Below, piece after piece: positions 36,862 through 47,048 of a stretch of 64,000 bases of DNA. A program made the translations under genes and the position numbers. Within the stretch, counting starts at the first letter, position 1, and the number at the start of each line of letters is the position of its first letter. The notes beneath the pieces were generated by a model. That model did not search any database. It was given only the letters and a program-made list of their open reading frames with translations, and was not told the DNA's origin. The stretch covers positions 124,001 to 188,000 of the forward strand of contig CDRNVI010000015.1 of the NCBI GenBank assembly GCA_977017575.1, in the 5' to 3' direction. The stretch comes from Paramoeba atlantica (Eukaryota; Discosea).

Positions 36862-38778
36862 ATGTCCCCATCCTTCCGAATATGGTGCGGTCCTAGGCGC
36901 CACGCTTTGTCCCGAATCTGCTGTTTATCACGGCAATCGCAGCCCTTTGGATCACGATGTCGGATGGCAAAGTTCAGTTCCAGGTTCTACGAATATGAAA
37001 TACACATACCAATTCAATGTTTTTCATTGCTAAGAACATGTCGTCGCGAATATTCAGCCGAAAGCGCGAGTAATGAAGAGGAATGCGGACCAATTTTATT
37101 AAGCCCCTTAATTCGAGAGCTTAAGGCATTGCCAACACGTGAGGAGATAGTAAAAAATCTTAGTGAGGTACGCACGCAAGAAGAGTTTGAGACGTGTGTG
37201 AATCAAGTGAGACAGTTTATAGCACAAAATCCAACGTTCGGCGTAATTCACGATCGTAGCGATATCCTCCACCGCCTCATGGAAGCATCTTACCAAGTGC
37301 GCGAAATTGAAGTCTCGTGGAACACGATGCTTCTTTTCCGGGAGAACGGGATGCATCTGATTCGGCCTCATGTGTACGCCGTCCTTAACCTTATTCGCAG
37401 AAATATGGAATATCGTTTGGAAAATGAAGGGAGAAATCCGTCTGTGGTAATAGAAGTACTCGCTCGTCTCCGACAATTCATCCACTATATGGACGTAGAT
37501 GAAATTTTAATGGACTATATGCTATGGACACGCATCATCGTTGTACTTTTACAACTAGTGAGTCTTCTCGATAGGCAGCTATTGTACCGGGATCGATGGA
37601 GCTACAATACTACGAAAAAGCGGGAAGGGCTTTACATCGACTTTGTCGTAACACATGAGCGCCTTACTGACTACGATTTTACCGTTCAAGAGACATATCG
37701 TTTTATAGATGAAATACTTGTACGCATACGCAGTGTTGTCCCCTCTCGGCCGAATTTCGCTTTTATGCACCGCATGGCAGAGCTCATGTTTGCATGCGAC
37801 GATTTTGATCGCATGTATTCCATACTGGAAGATATGAAAGGTATGGGAATGTATTACTCGGACTCCCTTACTTCCCGCCTCCTACAACTTGCAATTGGAT
37901 TCAACTATCCAAATGCAATGCAGTTGTTCGTTGAATGGAGAGTTTTTCACGAGGGGTCCGTGCTTAATGCATTTGATTGCTTCCGTATACTGGCATACTA
38001 CTGTCGCTCCGGAGGGGGGAAGCCATGCCCAAAATGTGGCGAGTCCTTCAATCATCGCAACGGTTCCTTGGATCATTGGATAAACTGCACTAAGCCGGAG
38101 CACAGATCATGTTCGTACCTTCAGCTCGCTCGAACCTCGAAGGGGCTTTACAATGACCTTCGAGATATTCCGCAAAATTCAGACTGGTCATCGCAGGCCT
38201 TCACAGTTCTAGAATTCGCTCAGCAACGTAGCATTACTTGGGGATCCGGAGAGTGGCGCCTGTTCTTGCTGTGCTGTACCTTTTCCCCGAGAGCAGTGGA
38301 GGCAATAGAAGCCATGGAAAAAGAATATCCTCTCAAGAAATGGGATGACATTATTTCGTGTATGGTTTGTCGTTTATTGCGCTTCAATAAACCTTCAGAA
38401 CAACTTAAGCTTTGTCATCGGTTGAAGTCTGAAGGGAAATACATACATACGATGGTGCTCAATGAAGTGCTCTTGGGTAGTTACCACATAGATGACGCTG
38501 GAGCTCGAGAAATGCATCTCGACTACTGCGTCCAACTAATGCAAGCCACTGGAAGTGCTCCATACTTGTGTACACTGGACACACTTTTGTCACACTTCAA
38601 GAAGATCAAAGAAAATGGCGAAGCGACCGATCATGAGCATACGTTGGTAAATCAGATCATCCTTTGGGCTCAGCGTACCAGCGGAACTGCAAAACGTAGC
38701 TTCTGGGAAACTGTGCCTGGAACCTCTCGGAAGCACCGCACCTATCCTGTACCTGAACTTTCACATTTCTCACAATGA
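36862..38778 (+). CDS. PPR-like helical-repeat protein with embedded zinc finger, probably mitochondrial
   Basis: The 638-residue protein begins with an Arg/Ser/His-rich stretch suited to mitochondrial import (MSPSFRIWCGPRRHALSRICC). Helical pairs resembling PPR motifs occur at about residues 300-380 (MAELMFACDDFDRMYSILEDM) and again towards the C-terminus. Between them, near residues 389-410, is a C2H2/C3H-like finger, CPKCGESFNHRNGSLDHWINC. PPR proteins bind organellar RNA sequence-specifically and are abundant in kinetoplastid mitochondria, where many are ribosome or RNA-processing factors. A PPR array split by a zinc finger is unusual. The specific role is not known. Start is the ATG at 36862. 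Confidence 0.65.
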   Translation: MSPSFRIWCGPRRHALSRICCLSRQSQPFGSRCRMAKFSSRFYEYEIHIPIQCFSLLRTCRREYSAESASNEEECGPILLSPLIRELKALPTREEIVKNLSEVRTQEEFETCVNQVRQFIAQNPTFGVIHDRSDILHRLMEASYQVREIEVSWNTMLLFRENGMHLIRPHVYAVLNLIRRNMEYRLENEGRNPSVVIEVLARLRQFIHYMDVDEILMDYMLWTRIIVVLLQLVSLLDRQLLYRDRWSYNTTKKREGLYIDFVVTHERLTDYDFTVQETYRFIDEILVRIRSVVPSRPNFAFMHRMAELMFACDDFDRMYSILEDMKGMGMYYSDSLTSRLLQLAIGFNYPNAMQLFVEWRVFHEGSVLNAFDCFRILAYYCRSGGGKPCPKCGESFNHRNGSLDHWINCTKPEHRSCSYLQLARTSKGLYNDLRDIPQNSDWSSQAFTVLEFAQQRSITWGSGEWRLFLLCCTFSPRAVEAIEAMEKEYPLKKWDDIISCMVCRLLRFNKPSEQLKLCHRLKSEGKYIHTMVLNEVLLGSYHIDDAGAREMHLDYCVQLMQATGSAPYLCTLDTLLSHFKKIKENGEATDHEHTLVNQIILWAQRTSGTAKRSFWETVPGTSRKHRTYPVPELSHFSQ

Positions 38779-38847
38779 CCCGTATGCCAAATTCTCTTTT
38801 TACTATGTTTCGGTATTCGTAAATATACGTAGATGTATAGAATATCG

Positions 38848-39656
38848 TTTTAGCAGTTAGTACTCATCCCATATGGTCCTCCGTTCATTTTGTATTATGG
38901 AACAATTTGCAAGATTCCGCGCAAAGCGTTCGGTCTAGGAACTGATGCAAAATTGTGCGCGGCATGCGCACGTGGTGTTTGTTTCAGGCCGAAGGACGAA
39001 CGGGATTTGTCTTGGAGTTCTATATTTGAAACCTTTTGGTATCATTGCATTTCATGAATACATTGTAGAGCGTAGAGTGTTTTCTTTCCTCCTAAGCAGT
39101 TTGTGCTCATTCCATATGATCCTTCCATTCATTTTGGAATATGGAACAATATTGCGAGATTCCGCGCAAATAGTAGTTCGACCTAGGAACTGATGCAAAA
39201 TTGTGCGCAGCACGTGCACGTGGTGTTTGTTTCAGGCCGAAGGACGAACGAGATTTATCTTGGTTTTACATTGAAAACACTTTTGATATCATTAGCTTTT
39301 AATAAATAAATGTACATTGTAGAGTGTAAAGTGTTTTCTTTCCTCCTAAGCAGTTTGTCTTCATTCCATATGATCCTCCGTTCATTTTGTAATATGGAAC
39401 AATTTGCAAGATTCAGCGCAAAGAGTTCGACCTAGGAACTGATGCAAACTTGTGCGCAGCACGCGCACGGTGTTTGTTTCAGGCCGAAGGACGAACGAGA
39501 TTTATCTTGAAGTTTTACATCGAAAGCACTTTTGGTATCATTAGCTTTTAATAAATATATTACAGAGTGTAGAGTGTTTTCTTTCCTCCTAAGCAGTTTG
39601 TGCTCATTCCATATGATCATCCATTCATTTTGGAATATGGAACAATATTGCGAGAA
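38848..39656 (+). repeat. Tandem repeat, unit 243-254 bp, about 3.3 copies
   Basis: Landmarks recur in order: CCATATG with TTCATTTTG, GAACAAT..TGC.AGATTC.GCGCAAA, CTAGGAACTGATGCAAA, GTGTTTGTTTCAGGCCGAAGG and GTTTTCTTTCCTCCTAAGC. The CCATATG mark falls at 38869, 39112, 39366 and 39609, giving periods of 243, 254 and 243. Copies differ by scattered substitutions and small gaps; the last copy is truncated near 39656. No frame runs through all copies. It lies between the PPR-like gene and the large SET gene and could be a duplicated UTR or regulatory block. Confidence 0.85.
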
Positions 39657-39905
39657 TTCGCATTAAGTTACTCTTATAACTTGTAAAGGGTCTCATCACT
39701 TAATACTGGTTGTTCAGTCTTTGTTCGCACTACGATTCCTAGTGTCATCGGTTGGGAACTTTTTTTTCTTTTTCTAAAAAACGTCCATAGTATTTTACAT
39801 TATGCCGGACGGTGGTTCGAACATGTGTGAAGCAATTTCGCACTTTTAGAGAAACGTAGGATTTATTCATAGACTTCAGCAATTGAGCACTCTTTTTTAA
39901 ATGAC

Positions 39906-42900
39906 ATGAATATTCCAACACTACACACAGATGCCATTTTTCTTTCGGTTTTGTTGCCCGTATCGGATTTGATTCACAGGCGGGATTCAGAAAACTCCAA
40001 TGACTTCGTTGCTGCATACCATAGCTTGTATATCATGGGCTCCTCTCAAGATAATGAAGCCGGAAATGTGGATTCTCAAAGAAGCGAAACAATGTACAAA
40101 ACCCTTAAAATTAAGAAGAAATGCGCAAACAATGACATTTTGACTGTTCGCTTGTTTCTCAATGTAGCCAGAACACCGCCGAACACTACGGATCATAAAC
40201 TCGGGAATCAGCAAATTAGGAAGAAAGGTAAAAAGACTACGAAACTATATAAAAATAGTTCATATACAAAGGTACAAATGGGATGTACGAAAACTCGTGT
40301 CCTACTGACCGGAAGTACTGCAACGTTATGGAATATTTACCCAATAAACGAAACCGAGTTTTACGTTGCTTATAGCCTCTATTTTCCTCTGTCAGAGGAG
40401 CTCTATCTTTCCAGAGATCCGGAGTCTTCAAACGTATTTCTAACGGCGCTTAAAGCAGAGGCCTCCGTATTTAGTTTTCAGCATGGTAGATTCGGTCCTA
40501 CATTAAGTACTCTGTCTTCGGACGGTATTACACACTACGGGTTTGGCTTGCGGCCTTCGAAAATCCTTGAAATTGAGAACGCAAGGAGTGTGCCCTCGAG
40601 CTTGTATTCCGGAGAACTTTCTTTGGAAAACATTGAAGCTCATGTGAATAGTGTTATCTGTTTCGTTCCTACAGAATCGTGTCTCGTAACTTTTGTTTCG
40701 CATAAGACAAATTTCGAAAGATTTTCTGCTCTTCATCCGAAGGATTCACAGCACTACACAGATGACTCCGGGAACCCGTTTTTTTATTTTGGTAAGCCGC
40801 TCTTACTAGAAGCTCAAAAACTTGAGTTCGAAACCTCTAAACTATTAAAGAGATCTTTGTCACTGAAGAGAAAAAAGATTGAAAATAATGGGAAAGCAGA
40901 ACAGTGGAAAGCGCGCGACCAAATTCGCGTCGGAACTGTACTCGCAACTGAGCAAAATAAATTTTATTCTCTGTTCTTTCCGGAAATTCGATACGAAGGA
41001 GACTGTGATGACCGGTCAAATGAGCTCCCGCATACGTCGACAGATTCCTCCGCTAACGCCTTGGAGACATCAGTTCGGCTTGGACACCCATACCGCTCCT
41101 TTGCCCTCAAATTCATCTTTACGATACGTGACATAAAAAAGGATGAACTAATCGTCGTTGTACAGGCTCCAGACTTGGGTTTCGATAGTGATGTCACCAT
41201 ACCCGATATGGTTGAATGCACTGAATGGCCGCGAGGGGAGCCCTACTATCATGGTATTGGAAAACACACATGTGGTGCTCCCATACTATCCCCACCTTTG
41301 AATCGGCTTCGTATAGTGCCCTGTTCCGCTATCGGAGACAGCCAAAAAGGTTTGATGGCAACAGAATACATTCCTTATGGAGTAGTTTTTCCTTATGGGG
41401 GAGAAATCTCCGATAAAGTGAGTCCCTACTCGTGGGCGACCAGTGATGGTACGCATATTGTTGGTGGAAACATTATGCGGTACGCAAACACGTATCACGG
41501 TCTCTCGCAATCTCCTAATGCGGTTTTATTAGATATTTCGGTATACCATCCGGACGGAAGCTTCAGCGCTGTTCCTTGTGTCGCATTAATTTCACCGGTA
41601 TCGCCTGGTGAGATGATTCTGGTGCATTCTTATGGAAGAGATGCGGACTTCGAAGTCATGAGAAAGATGCTATGTGACAACGAGTATTTGCCGCTGTCGC
41701 AATTCCCCTCGCAAATGCTCCTCCCTGGCATGGAAGCAATGGACAATTGGTATCTTCCTGGTGACGTTATTGCAGTTATTTCACAGAAAAATAGTCCTAA
41801 GAGCAACACGCGGGTTCAAATCTACACTATTCACCAAATTTATCAAGATCGAACAGTATCAGCTTTTCGTCTTCAAGTGAAGCCAGGATCCCTGGTAGAT
41901 TTCTTTTTACGGCGCGGAAGTAAACCGGTTTCACTGTCATTAGACGAGGCGATTCTTCTTATACCTGACGAAGATTACGAAGTTACACAGAAGCAACATT
42001 CTTTCTACAGCAATACGTGTAGAGACATTACCCCTCCCCCAGCCAGTCGTTCAGTGGATAATCAGAAAAATCGATCGATAAGAAAGATGACGAGCCCTTG
42101 GAAAACTGTCAGTCCTGGCTCGAAGTTGCAATGCAGGGGACCAATCGATGAGCTCCTTATGGAGAACTGCGCTCATACTGAGTATATTACGGACAATTAT
42201 CGAAAGGAGAAAAAAACAGAAATTTTTGCTGTCCGTCTCAACCATATGGTTGCAACACATATTCACTCTCAAGGGAGAACGTCAGATGTAAAGCTTAATG
42301 CAAACGAGCTCGATGAGGTAAGAGAGTCGGAGAGGATCGGTACATTTACATCTAGTGCTAAAATTAGACCTTCAGTTGACCCTAGTATTCTCAAACATGA
42401 AAACGATGCAGAGCATTTAGGAAATGATGATAACGGAAGTCGTTCTGCAAAGCGCTATTTGCCTTTGGCGTCATCAATCTTCAAATCGCCATCAATCTTG
42501 AAATCCTCTTCGTTTTGTGTAAGATCAGCTAATCACACTCCCTTATCCTTACTTTCCTCCCCTTCTCACTACATTTCACAAAGTCGAGACCATGATACGG
42601 TTGACAGAAAGTCTCATAACTGCGAGTTAACTCAAATTTTATTTGAAACTGACGATATGAAGTTTTCTAGCCTTACCCCTCGCTCAAAGATTGGAATTCA
42701 AAGATCTAGCATAAGTAGTAGTAAGTCTATACTTCTTCCTACAGAATATCCTCACCCAAGTGATGCAATACAAGAGCATAGCATCACAATTTCGCTTCCA
42801 AACGGTCCTACTGCAGCTCTTCCGTGGATTTCTCCGCAGACTAACGCCACCACTTCTATTCATGAGCTAAAACCTCGAGCTTCCCTCGGTGTCTCTGAGA

Positions 42901-43052
42901 TCGACGCAACCAGTTTTCCTTTACCCCCTCGTCGAGAGTACGACACAGACATCACAAATATAAGAAAAGAAATGTCTGATATTACTTCGCAAAGTAAAGA
43001 ATCGTCTAAACTAGTTGAAGAAATGTATCATGATAGCGTGTTTCTTATATGA
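39906..43052 (+). CDS. Large SET-domain protein (divergent)
   Basis: The 1,048-residue protein has a SET-like domain at about residues 470-595. It has a G.MATEYIPYGVVFPYGGEISD start, the YANTYHGLSQSPNA block in place of the canonical NHS..PN, then ALISPVSPGEMILVHSYGRD. The region before it (about 90-470) is partly basic and may include a second, degenerate fold. Residues about 690-1048 are Ser/Pro/Thr-rich and probably disordered. A lysine methyltransferase role is possible, but the missing His and altered core make activity uncertain. It is related to the SET genes at 8942 and 22996. The first in-frame ATG is 39906; an ATG at 39901 is followed at once by a stop. Confidence 0.75.
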   Translation: MNIPTLHTDAIFLSVLLPVSDLIHRRDSENSNDFVAAYHSLYIMGSSQDNEAGNVDSQRSETMYKTLKIKKKCANNDILTVRLFLNVARTPPNTTDHKLGNQQIRKKGKKTTKLYKNSSYTKVQMGCTKTRVLLTGSTATLWNIYPINETEFYVAYSLYFPLSEELYLSRDPESSNVFLTALKAEASVFSFQHGRFGPTLSTLSSDGITHYGFGLRPSKILEIENARSVPSSLYSGELSLENIEAHVNSVICFVPTESCLVTFVSHKTNFERFSALHPKDSQHYTDDSGNPFFYFGKPLLLEAQKLEFETSKLLKRSLSLKRKKIENNGKAEQWKARDQIRVGTVLATEQNKFYSLFFPEIRYEGDCDDRSNELPHTSTDSSANALETSVRLGHPYRSFALKFIFTIRDIKKDELIVVVQAPDLGFDSDVTIPDMVECTEWPRGEPYYHGIGKHTCGAPILSPPLNRLRIVPCSAIGDSQKGLMATEYIPYGVVFPYGGEISDKVSPYSWATSDGTHIVGGNIMRYANTYHGLSQSPNAVLLDISVYHPDGSFSAVPCVALISPVSPGEMILVHSYGRDADFEVMRKMLCDNEYLPLSQFPSQMLLPGMEAMDNWYLPGDVIAVISQKNSPKSNTRVQIYTIHQIYQDRTVSAFRLQVKPGSLVDFFLRRGSKPVSLSLDEAILLIPDEDYEVTQKQHSFYSNTCRDITPPPASRSVDNQKNRSIRKMTSPWKTVSPGSKLQCRGPIDELLMENCAHTEYITDNYRKEKKTEIFAVRLNHMVATHIHSQGRTSDVKLNANELDEVRESERIGTFTSSAKIRPSVDPSILKHENDAEHLGNDDNGSRSAKRYLPLASSIFKSPSILKSSSFCVRSANHTPLSLLSSPSHYISQSRDHDTVDRKSHNCELTQILFETDDMKFSSLTPRSKIGIQRSSISSSKSILLPTEYPHPSDAIQEHSITISLPNGPTAALPWISPQTNATTSIHELKPRASLGVSEIDATSFPLPPRREYDTDITNIRKEMSDITSQSKESSKLVEEMYHDSVFLI

Positions 43053-43401
43053 CTTTTTTCTGGAAAAATATTGTGAGCTACTTACAGGAAATTAGCCTTT
43101 CGTATAAGTAGCACTTACGTGTAATTACATGTAGTTGTTGTTAGTGTACTATAATATACACTGTAGTTATACAGCTGTTAGTGTGAATAAGCTATTATGA
43201 ATTCGCCAAAAGTAAGAAATACGAAACGTTCTTCTGTACTATGAACGCTTTTTAGTTTTAAAATATATTCAAAACCCTCAATTTTATGAATGAAAATGAA
43301 AAAAACGTGCAGTGGATTTAGAAGGGGTAGGAAAAAGAGCTAAGTTCTTTACTTCTTTTTTAGTTGTTTTCCCTTCAACTATTTCTCAAATTTTACTAAG
43401 G
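43053..43401. other. Intergenic spacer
   Basis: AT-rich; no gene. A pyrimidine-rich tract around 43347-43380 precedes the transaldolase start. Confidence 0.35.
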
Positions 43402-44358
43402 ATGTCGTCGCTGGAGCAACTGAAGTCTAGCACTCGCGTAATAGCGGACACAGCCAACTTTACTCTACTCGAACAGTACAAGCCGTTCGGAGCCACGACC
43501 AACCCGTCACTCATCTTACAGTGTGTGAATCTTGAAGAAAATGCCCTACTCGTACGTACGGCTGTGGACTACGCCCAGCGTAACTCTCCTGCTTCGGTTG
43601 TTGAAACATCACTTGATAAACTAACAGTGCTTTTCGGGTGTAAAATTTTGCAAAAGATCTCCGGACGCGTCAGTACGGAGGTCGACGCAAAGCTCAGTTT
43701 TTCAACAGAAAAATCAGTGGCGAAGGCACGACAACTCATTGCGATGTATGAGGAGGAAGGGGTGTCCCGTGATCGCGTGTATATTAAGCTCGCTGCCACG
43801 TGGGAGGGCATCCAAGCCGCCCGGGTATTAGAATCTGATGGTATTGCCTGCAACATGACGTTGTTGTTTTCTTTTGCTCAAGCTGTGGCGTGTGCCCAAG
43901 CCCGGGTGAGCCTGATCTCGCCTTTCGTCGGTCGAATTCTGGACTGGTTTAAGAAGCATGAAGGCCGAGAATCTTATCCCGCCAATGAGGACCCCGGAGT
44001 TTTGCGGGTAACAAAAATCTACAACTACTTTAAGGCACATAATTACGAAACCATTGTTATGGGGGCTAGTTTTCGCAACACGGAGGAGATAATTCAGTTA
44101 GCTGGTTGCGATTATTTAACCATTTCGCCCGCATTGTTGAAAGCCTTAGACGGAATGGACAAACCAGTACCCAGATTGTTGTCTGTCCAGGAAGCAAAAA
44201 TGAAGGCAGATCCTTTAATCCAAAGTTTTCTCACACAGGATGACTTTTTGTTTCTTCATAACGAGGATGCAATGGCGTCGGAGAAGTTAGCTGAGGGCAT
44301 TCGTTTGTTTAATCGCGATGCTAGAAAAGTTGAAGAGGTTATTCAAACATTTCTGTGA
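43402..44358 (+). CDS. TAL1: Transaldolase
   Basis: This enzyme of the non-oxidative pentose phosphate pathway transfers dihydroxyacetone from sedoheptulose 7-phosphate to glyceraldehyde 3-phosphate. The 318-residue protein matches the TalB/TAL1 type along its length: SSTRVIADTANF..LEQYKPFGATTNPSLIL, VSTEVDAKLSF, and the Schiff-base lysine K129 in VYIKLAATWEGI, then NMTLLFSFAQAVACA, ISPFVGRILDW and TIVMGASFRN. Length equals the E. coli and human enzymes less short tails. The frame is open upstream from GTG, but the ATG at 43402 (MSSLEQLKSS) is the natural start. No clear PTS1 is seen at the C-terminus (…QTFL), so it is probably cytosolic. Confidence 0.97.
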   Translation: MSSLEQLKSSTRVIADTANFTLLEQYKPFGATTNPSLILQCVNLEENALLVRTAVDYAQRNSPASVVETSLDKLTVLFGCKILQKISGRVSTEVDAKLSFSTEKSVAKARQLIAMYEEEGVSRDRVYIKLAATWEGIQAARVLESDGIACNMTLLFSFAQAVACAQARVSLISPFVGRILDWFKKHEGRESYPANEDPGVLRVTKIYNYFKAHNYETIVMGASFRNTEEIIQLAGCDYLTISPALLKALDGMDKPVPRLLSVQEAKMKADPLIQSFLTQDDFLFLHNEDAMASEKLAEGIRLFNRDARKVEEVIQTFL

Positions 44359-44865
44359 ACATATATTTTAGGTGCGATGAGATTCCAGATAACCCCTTGA
44401 TGTGATAACCCGAGATTTAAGAGATGCATAATCTTCAGTTCTGAGCAGAATCAACGATTTCAGTGGGCTAGTATTGGGTATATTGGGCGTTGTTGCCTTT
44501 TTTCAATTGAGTACGCTCTAAATTCATACGCGTGCCATTGTTTATGTGTAGGGAAATCTACACCATGTAAGCTTGTACTCTTTGCAATTTCGTTTACTCG
44601 CATTGAGAACGTGCAATGTACTCGACTATTTCTCATGTAATAGTGGAGGGTGCAGACTTCATACAATGTACATCGAGTAATACGATTGGATTTTCTTTGA
44701 CTCTCTGGGCGAAATAATTCTATGGAAGGAATAATTTATGTACATTTAAGAATGACAAAGTCATGAGATACATTTACGTTTCTGCTCTCGCTCTGTCCAT
44801 GATATACCATTTGTGAAGTATTCTGCTTCTAATTTTTTAGTTCGAGTGTTTAATATTTTTCTGTA
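44359..44865. other. Intergenic spacer
   Basis: There is no supported gene or repeat. T-rich sequence with TTTTTTAG (44834-44840) precedes the next start. Confidence 0.35.
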
Positions 44866-45324
44866 ATGCAATGCTCCAAAGAAGATTCCACGTCGGCAAA
44901 TGATTCGAATCCAACTGTTTGTGAGGAATTCGATGACGAAATTCTTTCCCAAAGAATCCTGTCCGAGAGTACATTGGAAGAAGTTGAAAGCATTCTACAG
45001 AACAATGAGCAAAAAATGGAATCCCTTCAAAGTGAGATACAAAGCCTTGTCTATCAAAATTACGATGGATTCATCGAGATATCCGACGTTTTATCAGAGA
45101 TAGCTGATTTGGCTCTAAAAATTGATGGCGAGGTCGTCTCTATGAAAGAATCTGTGAAAGAAATTTTTAATGGGGTTGGAAATCTTGAAAACGTGGTAAA
45201 AGGTCACGCAAACGACTTACATCAGGACAACAAGAATTTTACTATTGAGCCGAAAACGGAGCCTGATTCCGACACCGGCGATCAAGGGATACACGTAGAA
45301 ATACAAGAAGAGTTAAACTCATGA
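44866..45324 (+). CDS. VPS51: Vps51-like tethering-complex subunit (short)
   Basis: The 152-residue protein has an acidic N-terminus and then, at about residues 38-85, VESILQNNEQKMESLQSEIQ.LVYQNYDGFIEISDVLSEI. That matches the Vps51/Exo84/COG1 N-terminal signature (L...E..L..EI..LD..LQ.LVYENYNKFI.A.D). Vps51 is a subunit of the GARP/EARP complexes that tether endosome-derived vesicles at the trans-Golgi. Animal Vps51 is near 780 residues but yeast Vps51 is 164, so the small size is acceptable. The rest is coiled coil and an acidic tail. The transposon at 45487 lies 160 bp downstream and does not interrupt the frame. Confidence 0.65.
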   Translation: MQCSKEDSTSANDSNPTVCEEFDDEILSQRILSESTLEEVESILQNNEQKMESLQSEIQSLVYQNYDGFIEISDVLSEIADLALKIDGEVVSMKESVKEIFNGVGNLENVVKGHANDLHQDNKNFTIEPKTEPDSDTGDQGIHVEIQEELNS

Positions 45325-45486
45325 AATTGGCTTTCTCTAGTCCAGGCGAAATCTGATGCTGTCCTGTCTCACAGCTGCCCTACTCCATACACTCTGTCAC
45401 AACCGAACTCACGTTCCGACGTGCGTAACATGTGAAAACATGTCTGCAGCAGAATACACAATATAGAAAATCTAGAGCTCTACATA

Positions 45487-47046
45487 CAGGGGTGCAAATC
45501 AGATGCTGGAGGGGGGGGTCTAAAATTAGCAATGTTTGCGCAATTTTGAAAAATAATAGCGCATTCGAGAGCTCTCGCAGAGATCTGTGTATTTGGATAG
45601 GCGGTTTCCCGGGGTGTAACGGGGTGGTCAACTGAGGAGAAGCCCAAAAACGTCAAAATGCAAAAAATGAAAGAAAAATTTTGTACGTTCAATAATTACA
45701 ACTTTCCCCTTTTTTTCTACTACTATGTCGAAACGCCGCGGAATGCTGTTTAAAGTGTTTATGAGCATGTCATGACCATCTGTTTTAATGTAATCAACCG
45801 CCTTTTCAATAGAATACAAAAGTTCAGTCCTATTTTCTGGGTTTGTACCATCTTTAATAAAGGTGTCCATGATGTCCCGAATGTTTTCAATAGGGTTAAG
45901 ATCTGGGGATTTTGGGGGAAAGTCTAAAACAAAGACTTGGTTTTCTCGAAAGGTTTTAAAGGTGCCATTGTGACAAGGATCATTACCCATGGCAACTCTA
46001 GTACCGCTATGACGCTTCAAGTAACTTAAGAAACCTCCCCTTTTTGTCATAGCTGCTTTAAAAACATTTGAAGTAATCGTAACTTTCCCATTTCTGTCCC
46101 TGTCGGGAAAGACGTGATAAAAAACTCCATAAATAAGGCTTATACCCATCCAAACGTTTACTCCATCTCCCCCAAACCATTTTTGCGCAGCTTTTAGGGG
46201 TGGCTTGGGGGGTCACTCGCTCGGCAAATGTAAGAACGGCTTTCGCGCCCAAGTTGACAAGTGAACTTTTTTTCGTCACACCAAATAATGTGACGAAGCT
46301 GTGCGACGGACCACTTCTGCATTTTCAGTGCAAATGTTAGTCGCTTGGCCTTGTGAACTTCAGTTAAGAACAGGCCTTTAGTAAAAGATCGTTGGATCAT
46401 CCCTTCGTCCTTCAAAAAATTTACTAGGGTCGGCCTGCTGCAGGAGAAACCACTTTTCCTAACCTCTCGAAGAATAAAACTCCACGAGGGACAACCTCGC
46501 GCACTTGTCGCGTTGGACGCGTCAATAATTTCGCGGCATGCCTCAAGAAGCTCCGGCGTTGTCACAGTGCGTTCGCGAGGAGGCGTAGCACGTTCAACAT
46601 CCCCGGTTTCCTCAAATCGCTTAACCCACAACTTAACAGTGCTGTCGTGGACGCCTTGTCTTTAGCAAGTGGCACTGTAAGAGTTTGTATTCTCGTGATC
46701 TTTAGCGAGAAGCATCCTGTGTGAATATTTTGTGTGCCCCGGGGGTTCATGTGATCTATCAGATAAGCTTTTACTGTTTTGCTTAGAGAGGGATCGCTTT
46801 TGCGGCATAATAGTGAGCTGAAAAACAAAAAAACACGGAAAAATCTGCAAAAATTGAAAAATCTGCAACGTTTAGGGGGGTAAAAAACCTTTAAAAAAAT
46901 ATCTTTTTCAAATTTGTTTTCTTTTAACGTGATAATAGCGCCGAAACATAGATCTCTGCGAGAGCTCTCGAATGCGCTATTATTTTTCAAAATTGCGCAA
47001 ACATTGCTAATTTTAGACCCCCCCCAGCATCTGATTTGCACCCCTG
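45487..47046 (-). mobile_element. Tc1/mariner transposon, 1,560 bp
   Basis: Terminal inverted repeats of about 98 bp start CAGGGGTGCAAATCAGATGC and extend to AGAGATCT (left 45487-45586, right 46950-47046). They differ only in the length of the G-run and one adjacent base. Both ends are flanked by TA (45485-45486 and 47047-47048), the target duplication of this superfamily. It carries one transposase region on the minus strand, the only minus-strand coding sequence in the window. The near-identical ends imply recent insertion or mobilisation. Confidence 0.95.
45628..46868 (-). pseudogene. Tc1-like transposase, broken
   Basis: This DDE transposase would cut and paste the surrounding element. 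In order on the minus strand are an N-terminal block starting MPQKRSLSKQNSK, a helix-turn-helix with STVKLWVKRFEETGDVER, the catalytic-domain start IIWCDEKKF (first Asp), MGNDPCHNG, and FPPKSPDLNPIENI (final Glu). The blocks fall in more than one frame: an in-frame stop follows ATC near 46662, and frame changes occur between the blocks near 46200-46150. At the second catalytic position, where Tc1 members have QDNDPKH, Gly replaces the first Asp. The spacing to the Glu is 32 residues, near the Tc1 value of 34. It cannot make an active enzyme as it stands. Confidence 0.88.
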
Positions 47047-47048
47047 TA

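Noticed and set aside
38848-39656. CRISPR-like array
   Set aside because: Units are about 245 bp and contiguous without spacers, in a eukaryotic genome.
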